A stretch of 64,000 bases of DNA from Nymphaea colorata (taxonomy: Eukaryota; Streptophyta; Magnoliopsida; Nymphaeales; Nymphaeaceae), in assembly GCF_008831285.2 (NCBI RefSeq), contig NC_045143.1, positions 4,659,503 through 4,723,502 on the forward strand, written 5' to 3'. Shown here in pieces: positions 1 to 11,800 of this stretch (within the stretch, counting starts at the first letter, position 1; the number at the start of each line of letters is the position of its first letter). The position numbers were made by a program, and so were the translations under genes. The notes beneath the pieces were generated by a model that saw only the letters and a program-made list of their open reading frames with translations, made no database searches and had not been told where the DNA came from.

Positions 1-395
1 ACCAAAAGCTACCAGATATCATTTTTCCTTGTCCAAGCTGTCTCACTCACCTGTTCCCATGTCCAGCTATGTCAAGAAAGGCAAGAACCCGTGTCGACAT
101 AGCTGCTAGCATGTTCAGTTGATAATGTGTTGATTTGCAGTAAGAATAAGCTAATAACATTAGGTTGTTAACTCTATGATAATTGCTCATAATGAAAAAG
201 ATCTTTCAGACTTTATTTTGGAATGCATGGTGAGGTTAAAAGCCGCTTGAATTCTGTTGACACCCTCTTAATGTGTATGCTTGCTTTCTTCTGCTTATGC
301 ACCATTTTCTACATATCTAAACTTTGCTATAACTGATTCTTTTGTGCATTCATGAGTATTTTGAACTTTAAATATTCTCCAATGTTGTGTGGCAG

Positions 396-3300
396 GTCGC
401 ACTCAAAGAAAACTTCATCTTGCCTTTGTTTAGGGATGAGGTACTGCTCAGTCTCTGCATATGTGGTTCGCTGTAGTACTTCCCAGTGACAATAATTCTT
501 CCTTTTTGCTATATACATCCTCAACACTCAAACTCTCAACATTTGATTTTTCACAGTACTTTCCACTAACAATATTCTTCCTTTTTCAGTATATACTATT
601 GCATGAAGAATACCAGTTGTATGTTCTTCCAAGAGTATCTGAATCCAAGAGGATGGCCAAATCTGGGCGCACAAAACAGAAAGAAGCAGATCTAGAATAC
701 ACTGTTGCCAAGCAGGTTGAGAAAATGATTTGGTATGGATTTTCATTTACTGTAGCCCACAATTTTCATAGTACCTTTTCTATTGGAGTTTGATTTGTTC
801 TGTTTGTCATAATATCTGTTGAATTACAAAATGGTTATATACTGTGGTTGGGCGGTTCTCTTGTGTAATATAGTTGTCTGAAAGTTCTTATGAATTGCAG
901 TGATGTGCATGAACAAGCATTGATGACCTGTGATGCTATCCATCATGAGAGGCGAGTTATGCTAAAACAGGAAATTGGTCGGATGGTTTTATTTTTCACA
1001 GACCAGCCTAGTCTTCTGGCTCCAAATATTCAGGTTCCTCTTTGCATGAAGTGTGAATTTTATTTATACCTTCTTTCTGCACTCATCTCTTTCCCATTTT
1101 AAAAAATATTGATGGGCTTTGGTCATTATCTCATTGTTTAATGCACTTCCATTGGAAAATCAAAATTGTCTTCCAGATGTTACAGAACCTCTATTTTTGA
1201 AGACTTGAACATCTGTATGTTAGTTTAGTAGCATGTTTGTCATTTTATGGCACTCTTTGTTAAATGCTTGTGTTAAGCTCTCAATCCAGATTATGAGAAG
1301 AATCCATAAACAAAACATGGAACAACTGAAAAACTAGAAGAAGAAAGATGATAGAAAAACAAGAATGGAGGGGAATTGAACTGAATCAGAAACTCGTAGT
1401 GTCAGACTAGATTATTATGTTAAATCAAGTCTGCCGCCAGGAGAATAAAAGGCTGGTTGCATTACAACTTGATGAACGTGGAATCCAAGAACAGAAGACA
1501 TGTACAAGAACAGAAGACGTGTACAGACAGGTAAAATAATTCTGATTTCATGGCCACGACCACGAGCGTTTAGTACAATAAAAATAAAGAAAAGCTGATA
1601 TGAAGAGATCTGGTTTCTTGTGAAAAAATCTTATTTCACATGAACAGATATTCAAATATGTGCAGATTGAAAAAAGAATATATATATATTTATACACACA
1701 CACACATATATGTGTGTGTGTGTGTGTGTGCATATATATAAAGAACCTGATCAGACATAAAATCAGGGAATGAAGATAAGCAAAGGAAGCACAACATTGC
1801 AAAAGGAAACAAATTCAGCATTGCGGAAAGGAAGGGACATGAAGAAAATAAAAGGGGAGAGAGTGTGTGTAACACCCCATAAATTTAGTCCCGTATTGAA
1901 GATTGTGAGATCTTCAAACGCTTATAAAAGTGGGTCATTAATGAGATGATTGTCCTGGTTCCTAGCCTTTTTAGGGCTGGAGCCGAAAATGCTAGGGGGC
2001 GGGTTGGGATCCGAACCAGGAGCCCGAGCCCAAGAGTGGGTCAGGTTGTTACAGTGGTATCAGAGCTGGTTCAGCACTCGGACCTAGGGTCCCACACGCG
2101 CGGACGCATGTGCCTTAAAGGGGGTGGATTGTAACACCCCGGAAATTTAGTTTCGTATTGAAGATTGTGAGATCTTCAAGCGCTTATAAAAGGGGGTCAT
2201 TAATGAGATGATTGTCCTGATTTTTAGCCTTTTTAGGGTTGGAGCCAAAAATGCTAGGGGGTGGGTTGGGATCTGCCCAATCAGGGACCCGGGACCCGAG
2301 CCCAAGAGTGGATTAGGTTGTTACAGAGAGAGACAGAGAGGAAATCAGAAGTAGAAGACTTGGAAATGACACAAATCTGTTGAAACTTGAAAACGCATCT
2401 TTTGAGAGGAAAATGCGGCCCTGGGTTCTCAACACCACTCCGGTATCATGTTAGAAATCTGAAAGAACATTCTAGAATCAGTCTTTAACAAAAAACAGAG
2501 AGCACAATGAAGGAGAGAGATAGATGCCGTTGCATTAAAAAACACTTAGGGGTGGTAACCTAATTGTGCTTCATTGTAAAGTAATTGTTTATTTTATAAA
2601 GGACAATTATGTACCTAATAAGTAATGCGTAATAGTAGCTACAGTAGGACAGAACAAACATGTCATCCGATTCCGATCCCCATAAGTCTTAATGCAAAGC
2701 TGCACTTTTTTCAACATAAAAAAGTTGCCAGAAAAGGTCAGTTGATGTCATTTGCTAGCATTTTATAGTTTTCTTTTATACAAACGTTCCAGCTTACTGC
2801 ATGTAAAGCCCATTTCCTTTGTTTTTATACCTGGAGATGTTGAGGAGTCAAAGATAGTAAAACCTCACCCATTATCGAGATATTGTTCACTTTAGTCACC
2901 TGAAAAAAAGAAGACATAAAGAAACTCTCTTTCAACTCGCTCTCACACATACAGAACCCATACACACTTGCGAGCATTTTAAATAGCCATGTCATTTTGT
3001 CTTAACTTTAGTTCTGATTGATGCAGTTTGTACCACAAGCAACATCTGCTTGTGTAAAGTATCCTGCTTTCTCATATGCACCTGTATGTGCGTGCAAAAT
3101 GTATGTGTTACGTGTCAAGTTACGTTTTTCCTGCATTAATAATTTAATTCATGTCATGTGTTCACCAGTATTCAACTATTCTCACAACTGGTTTTCATTA
3201 AACAAACTCTTCTTGGTGGTCATTAATATATTTGTCATTTGGAGAATGTGTTCCTGCCCTTGTGAAAATGGTCATTCCAGTTATGCTTTGTTCTGTTGAC

Positions 3301-5828
3301 AAACTTGTGCATTTTATCTAGTGAAGTGATGTTTGCTGCTGCATTTTTCTTATTTCTTTGCCTGGAATGCTGAGTTCTACTGAAATAAGCTCATTGTGGT
3401 TGTCTTTTCTTTTTATACAGTTGTATATTTTCTTTTGTTTTTTTTTTTTAATTTTCATTTAAATGTGTACTGATTAAATGTTACATATGCATGATGTTAG
3501 ATGGTCTTTTCTGCATTGGCTTTGTCAAGATATGAAATTTTGTGGTATTTCCAACACATTGGAGTTTCATCCTTGAAGTCCAAAGGCACAAGGATTACAC
3601 CAATCGAGATAGTGAGTATTTTGTTCATGTTCACTTGATAAAGCTGGGTCCACATGAATACAGTTCCTTTATCTTTGAATACATTCATACTTTTGTGACA
3701 GGATGCAACTGATTCTACCATTGGATTTTTACTAGATGGAATGGACAGACTATGTTGTCTGGTACGGAAGTATGCCACAGGTGAGTTCTTATCTTTTTCT
3801 GAATTAATATTTTCACTCTGCTCCATCAATCTCATTTTATTAACAATATTTTAGATCTTAAGCTTATGTTTCCAATTTGGATGTTCTGGCAGCAATAAGG
3901 GCGTATGCATTGTCTTACTTATCATCATCAGCAGAGAGAATACGTTTTCTGTTGGGTACTCCAGGCATGGTAGCGCTTGACCTAGATGCAACTCTAAGAG
4001 GGCTTTTTCAGCAAGTCATTCAGAGTCTTGAAAGCTTACCGAAGACACCGGGTGATAATGCTCAGTCAGTATCATCCTCCCTGTCGGTAAGGATAGTTGC
4101 ATTTGATTCCTCTGTTAAAGGAAATATTACTCTCATCTGTTTTTTTTTCCCTTAAAACAAAAGGCATGCTCTTATAGTTTAGACATTAGTGAAAAATAGT
4201 TGGAATTCTTGCAGGGAGCATAGGGACAGGTAATGATAACTTTGATTTGACAGATAATGATAAGTTTGATTCTGAAAGGAGCTCTCTCTCTCTCTTCTTA
4301 ACTAATGAACTGAAATTACCTTATTTTCTTTTTTGTGAATAAAAGATGCAAATATTGTATTTCAGCAGGAGAGAACTAGAATGATTCCAATGCCAAGAAA
4401 TCCTATCAAAGCTAGGTAGAGGCAGTAAGACCTGATAAGACCTTTTCTTTTGGTACATAACCATATTAACAATTTTATTTATTTATTATCATAGACAATG
4501 TTCTTCACATGACATGCTTTATCAGTAAACTAAGTTCTTGAACAACTCTAGTATAATGGCATGGCTAATCTTTTTATTGTTTTCTAAATCAAGTTAGTGC
4601 TACATTCTGGTCTTGTCAAGACAGTTTGTTCTAATGTCAATACTGTTTGTTAAACTAGTTCAGATTTTTTTTGCTTAATGGATATTATATCTTGGATGAT
4701 GCTATTGGTGATCTTAGCTCAGATAACATAAGCAACTTGTTGAATTTAAAGAGCAATGGAGCAAAATTAAAAAAAGTGTGACTTCTTATCAACTAGGTTT
4801 AAGACAATTTGTCTGTTTACTTTTTTCATTTTTGATCCCCTTGAGTTTTGGTTCAGCATAAGCAAATAACAGAGGTTGCCAATGTTCTTGACATTATGTT
4901 ACACATAGAATGACCATCATTTTACTGCCTCTGGAAGCTCTTTGAGCTTCATTTTTTGGAAGATATAGATGGAAATCATCTATTTTCTTTCTGATGTTTT
5001 CCTATATATATTTCTTTTACAGGAGTTGAGAAAAAGCTGGCTTTCTGTACTGATGATAATCACTTCTTCGAGATCATCAATAAATATCAGACACTTGGAG
5101 AAGGCTACAATGTCCACTGGGAAGGAAGGATTAGTTTCTGAAGGAAATGCTGCCTACATGTGGTCCAGGTTGGTGAACATTATAGATCTTAAACCTTTTC
5201 CTTCTGAATATTGCAATAGTGGCCCTTCTTTTTTCTATTGATCCAACCGGCAGTTTCATACTATTGAGAATGATGTTTGTGAGACAAATGTAATTTTTTT
5301 TCTGAGGTGGCTGGCTTATATGTTTTAATATGCAGCTATGAATTTGTGGGGAGTCATATTCATGTTTTTCTTCATTCTTCCCCATTTTTTCCTTCTTTTT
5401 GAAAAAAAAGCTGTTCATTCAGTATCAATTGCTATTCCTGTCAGTCTTCCTTGTGAGCCATGTTCTTGTCTTGGTTATTGAAAATTTGGATATTACAGAC
5501 TTCCTTAGTGCTAGGGACATAGCACTTTTTCCATTTGGGGTCATGGCGTTGAAGAACATTTAGATGAGTCTATTTAAGTTACTCTTGGATAGACTATAAT
5601 CAAATCATGGCTGAAAATTGCTTAGGGGCCATTGAATCCTTCATAAATTCAACAATCCAGATCATGTTGTTTAACAAACAACTAGGGTCAGCAGCACAAG
5701 AGGAGCCTGGATCCCCATGTGCACTGTGGTAACCCAGCTGCATTGCTTCGGGCTCTCTTTCTCTCTCTCAGGGTGCATGTGTCCCTTCCATAATGCCACC
5801 GGCCAAAACCTGGCTACGGCACTCCAGG

Positions 5829-5872
<44 letters not shown>

Positions 5873-8800
5873 GTTGTGCACTTTGTTTTTTATTAAAAGG
5901 TACAATTATTTCAGGTGTATTGATGAGCTCGAGTCCCAGCTAAGTGAGCATGGAAGCCTTCACAAGCTATACTTTTACCATCACCATCTTACGACTGTAA
6001 GCACTATTCTTGTTATATCATTCACAATCAACTTTCTGCATGGCATCCTGTGTTAGATTTCTTTATTAAACTGATCTTTGTGGTGGATCTGCATGTATAA
6101 CCCTGAAGTCTTGGTTTTTGATGACATCATGTTGGATCTAGAAGAAAGATTTTGTGGAATCATTTGTTTGAAATTTTCATGAATTCAGGTTTTCCGAAAC
6201 ACTATGTTTGGGCCAGAAGGACGTCCACATCATTGTTGTGCTTGGCTTGGAGTTGCTAGTAGTTTCCCGGAGTGTGCTTCACTAACCCTGTCTGATGAGG
6301 TACACAACTGATTTTATTTGAACATTATTTCTGATGTAGATTTTCATAGATACAAGATGCATCATTTTTGTAAGTGAAACATGATTGCTCTTTTACTTTC
6401 CATAAAGGGAAAGTTCCCTTTCCCCTTGCTTCGATTATAGCGGATGGTTGCTTTTCCTCCTTTTGTATGGGGAACTTGTTTGATGTTTCTTTCTCTTCTT
6501 TTTTTTCTTTTTTCCTTCTGCTGTTCACTCATCTTTTCTAAATTCTGTTGCTGTTTGATTTCCACTTTGTTTTCTAGCTGATTCTTGAGAGAAACTTACA
6601 CTTTGTAGAAGGGAACTACTTGGAAACCTAAGTTAAGTTGTTCCTTGATGCCTCAAACTTAAAATAGAACATTTTCTATGCTAATTTGGCAAGTCATATG
6701 CCAAAGAATTCGGTTATTGGACAAGGATGATTCTTCTAGCGGAATGGTTCTGTGAGTTTAATTATTTAAAACCTTTGTCAGTGCATTTTAAATGGCCATA
6801 AGTAACGGGACCATGAGTGGCTGATAATGTCTAGACTTGTATGGTAGACAAATGTTGCATTAGGATCCCTATCAACCTGGAGACAAAATGGCAGTAGCTT
6901 GGTATATCATGTGATTTGTGATGCTTGATTAAATTTCATGTCATTTAATTGTGAAACTTTTGTTTAAATGCTGAACTCTTGTTAGTTCATTTTAGTTAGC
7001 CATAACTAACTATCATGAGTGGCTGATAACATCTTGACTTGTATGGCAGACGTAAAATGTTTCACTGGAATCCCTGTGAAATCCTGACGATCATAAGGGT
7101 TCTGTATTGAAAACTTGGCATCTCATTAATTTATGATGCCTGATTGCACGTCATTTTATTCATTTATTGTGACATTTGTACTTTTCCAGATCACTAGAAT
7201 TGGAAGAGATGCTGTGCTATATGTTGAATCCTTGATTGAGTCTATTATGGGTGGTTTGGAAGGTCTAATTAACATTCTTGATTCTGATGGTGGATTTGGT
7301 TCCCTTGAACACCAGGTTTGTGAATTATGATTTCCTTAGTTTATTATAATGCAATGTCATAGATCAAGACTTATGCTTCAAGGAATGTTTCAGCTTTTTC
7401 CAGAACAAGCTGCTATCCGCATGAATTATGCATCAAAACTCTCAAATTATGCAGCAAAATCTCCAAAAGGAATAACCATATTGCCATTGCCTGGTCGTGA
7501 GAGCTTTCCTGAGAATAATAATTCTGTAAAAATGTAAGTTCCTGAAGATTAGTTTCTTGTAAGATGGATGCATCAAACAGTCGAATTAAGTGTTTATTCA
7601 TTTTTGCTTCTGAATCAGGCTAGAAGCTGCAACACAGAGATTGACAAATTTATGTTCAGTTCTCAATGAAATGGAACCAATATGCGTCCTGAATCATGTC
7701 TTTGTTCTCCGGGAGGTAGTATTCTTTTAACTTCTGTAGCTAGCTCACTTTGCATCTTTGTCAAAATCATCTGACTAGTATCATGTGCGAATGTATATGT
7801 TGCCAGTTACTCTCTCTTATTCTAGTTAACGGATTGACACAGAGATGGGTTTATTTTTCTGTAATGTCTGGAATATCCTACCGTTTGGCATGCTACTTAC
7901 TGTTAAATGAAAATTTATCAAGATATACCTGCATAAAGCTCTTTTCAGATGAACGAACTTGTTACAGCCAGGTCACCTTGTTTAGCAAGATCTGAGCCAT
8001 TCTTCTTTGACATACAAACCAATTTACTTTTTTTCATACAAACCAATTTACTTTTTTTCAGTTTATAGATGCATCTTGCATATTATTATCTGACATAAGA
8101 ATGACTACTTTTGTTAACTTACATGGAGATGAATGTGGGAATAATTTCATTTTAATTCCTGCAGCCAATTGTGTTCTTCTTAAGCCGACACTACCACCAA
8201 GCAGCTTCATCAATCATCACCCACTTTGGAACCTAAGATTTTGATTTTCCAATTTCCTCTCATGTAGGTCAATGTTTAGTGTAGACCAGATTCAGTTGGA
8301 TATCGGTCAATTACAGTTCATACCTAAAATATTACCCTATGTCACCTGAGTGCCGGGTGCGGGTGTAGGTGCAGGTGCTGGAGCGGAACATCCCAAAAAA
8401 TTTAGGTGTGGCGGTGCCCCGAGGGTATTTTATTATTATTATTATTATTAATTTATTAAATATATAACAGAATAAGCATGTATATGTTACTATTACAATT
8501 TAGTTATTAATGTATATAACATACTTGAATAATTGTATTGCATAGGAAAATATCAGAACAACATATGTTATATAAGTAATTTAGTCCAGTGCACACCCGA
8601 CTCGATGCGACTCGGGTGCGGCAGTAAAATAGAAGAGTCCGGGTGACTTAGATATTACCATTAGATCTAAATGTGCTTATGGATCTTAAAAGATTTCATT
8701 AGATATAGATGAATCCTAGCCAGCATGGAATTTACATCTATTGCAATGGCTTAAAATTACACTTTGTGTTTTTTCTGGTATATTTTGATATTTATTGGTT

Positions 8801-11800
8801 AGTAATTCATGTTCTATTTAAATTGTAAGTGCTTTTATGGTACATTGGGAGCTAGAGATGCATTTAGGTCATCCTGTTTTTCACTTTTTTGAAACATAAA
8901 TATCTTTTAGTGCTAATTTACTTAGAAAATGTTGTGCAAGCCTCACTCTTTTTAAAGGGTTTACAGTGCACGTTGTTTGGAAGAGAGAGACGTGCATTAG
9001 TTGAGGACCTCAAGTCACCTTATTAAACATTTTTCTGGAAACTTAAATATCTTCCCACCCTTTATAGGTCGTGGCAGAGAAAGGTGGTGGGGGGAGAGGG
9101 GAGGGGGGGTGGGGAGGAAGGGGTGGGTTAGAGAGGGTTCTATGTGGTCGAATTAATTAAAAGAAATGAATTTTATAGTGATTCCAATGAAACATTTAAA
9201 TACAGCCAATGGAACATTTGAGCTTAATTAGCAAGAAATCTAATTATGTTCTGTGTTGGGAACTTAAGTTTCTTTTCCTCATCCAACTGAAGTGTTAAAT
9301 ATAAATAAATGAAAGTACATTGTATAGTAACAGCCACAAATATCGTTCTCGGGAAAATATTGGCAACGTTTTTCTCTGGTTTTTTTCGGCGAAGCTATTT
9401 TTCTCAGAAAAATCTTGGCAATTTCTAATTTAAATAAAAAAAATTATGTAAAAATAAAATAAACAAAAAAAAAAGGAACTTGAAGGCGTAAAGCTTGCTC
9501 TTCTTCTATTGAATAGTTGAAACTTAAAAGATAGAAAGATAGGTGGGAGTAAAGGAATGCCCAAGCCCCAAAGGCCTACTGCTGGACTGCATGCCCTCTT
9601 CCTTCTCACGTCAGCAATGCCCAAGCCCGAAACCTATCATGGAGGGAAGAAGGGCTTAAAAGCCCTAATTCTCTTTCCCTTTTCCGTTTTTGCCATTAAA
9701 AAGAAGAAAAGAGTTCAAAACTGTCCTGCTAAAACGTTTTCATTACAAGACTACCTACCCCTTTTAAAAATGAAATGGAGCACGTGCAGTTTAAAAGTTT
9801 TAAATTTTTTGAAAAATACCAACAATGCCCCTGTTTGACCGCAACTTTAATCAGGGACGAAAAATGCGATAAAATCGCGTTTTTATCGCGATAAAATCAT
9901 AATATGTCTTTTTTGGCGATACTTTGAAAATATCATGGCATTTTTCCTTTTTTTTTCGTTTTCCTTGTTTTTATCGTAAATATTGCGATATTTGTGGCTG
10001 TGTTGTGTACACATGTGAATGAGCGCATACCCATGCACACACATGGCCATGTCACCGCATTCAAATTTTCTAAATAATAAATATGCCCCATAACAGTGTC
10101 TGCACCCACATCCTGTGACATAGGCCCTGGTCATCATCATTATTGTGAAGTGGAGGACTAGTCACTCAGGAAGACAAGAACTTTGTTCTTCGTGAAAAGG
10201 ATGAATATTTTCCGTCTGTTTTGTGCAAAGGACTTACAAAAGAAATGCTATTAATATGTTGCTTCCATCAAGTTCCTCGTCCCCCCAGAAAAATAGCATC
10301 CCGAAAGTGAGAAATGCAGCATGAATTCTAGGATCCCATGCAAACCATAGAGAGACCATCATGTATGTCACATTGTAAAACTGGTAGCAAATGCTTCGTA
10401 GAAATATTGATGCTGTAATTTTTGGTGTGTTTAATGGGCAAAACTTCTTGAATTCATGAATTGAATGTGACATAGCTTTGTTGATGTGGCAAAAGGTTCA
10501 CACCAAATTCTAGATTCATCAAATTAAAGAATTGATATGAAACCTAAGGTCCGGAGTTGTGCTCCCCACTTTGCTATTCTCACTGTCAGAACATCAGATC
10601 TAAGACCGGGGAGGGTCTGACATTAAATCCACGGCTAAGTATGAGAGACTATCCTTCAATTTCACATCTCTCGTCCATGATACAGTAAACTGCAACTCAT
10701 TGTTGATATGATGCAAGTTGAGACCACAATGCAGATGTACTTTCTTATTGTTGTGGTGCGGTGCTGCATACTTCTGTTTATGGAAGAATTTGTTTCTGTA
10801 TAGACAGCACCCAATAGATCTAACCTTTCTCCTTTACAGTACATGAGAGACACTATTCTCAGCAACTTCAGGAGAAGAATGCTTGCAATACTGAAGACTG
10901 ACAATGATCTTCAAAGGCCTTCTGTGCTTGAGACCTTGATACATCGTCATTTGAGGATTATCAATTTAGTGGAGCAGCATGTCAGCATGGACCTTACCCA
11001 AGGAATTCGTGAGATCTTTCTGAGTGAGGCATTCTGCGGCCCCTTGCATTATTTGAAACCTTCTGTTAAGCTTGCAGAGTATGCTACTGGCTCTGCAGTT
11101 CAGATTGTTTGTGACTGGTACATTGACAACATTATCAAAGATGTAAACAATGTGGGCATCCTGTTTACTCCAAGTCACAAATGCTTCAAAAGTGCAAGGC
11201 CTGTTGGTGGATATTTTGCAGATTCAATTGCTGACCTTGCAGAGTTAAAGGCTTTTGTTAGACTTTTTGGAGGTTACGGAGTTGACAAGCTTGATCGATT
11301 GATGAGAGAACATACTGCTGCTCTTCTTAACTGTATTGACATTGCTTTACAATCAAATCGTGAAGCGCTTGAAGCAATCTCAGCTAGCTTCCATTCTTGT
11401 GATCCAGTTGAAAAAGAATGCAGCGTGAAGCAGATTGTTGACATGGAAACAGTGATTGGTTTCTGCATACAAGCTGGGCAAGCACTGGCTTTCAGTTCGC
11501 TTTTGGCTGAAGCTGCTGGAGAAGTTTTGGATGAGAATGTTCCGTTGCTCTTTTCTCTTATGTCAGGGTTGACAAGGCACTTGCCTGTGGAGATACCTGA
11601 AAAGGCTGAAATAGGTAGACTGCGAGCTGCTGCAAGTAGCATTAATGTGAGTTTTGATCATGATACAGATTGGGTGCGATCAATTCTTGTGGCAAGTGGA
11701 TGTGCTAATGTGGGAGCACTGAGTCTCTTGCCATATCTATTTGCATCGTTTATGACTTCCAGCATTTGGAGCATAACCAATTTTAGTATTGATACTGGAG

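Noticed and set aside
461..793. Long plus-strand ORF over the second visible NAP1 exon
   Set aside because: It reads through intron sequence on both sides; only 590-732 matches the family.
1868..2325. Possible Cassandra-type TRIM
   Set aside because: The LTRs show no 5S rRNA-like internal promoter, which defines Cassandra elements.
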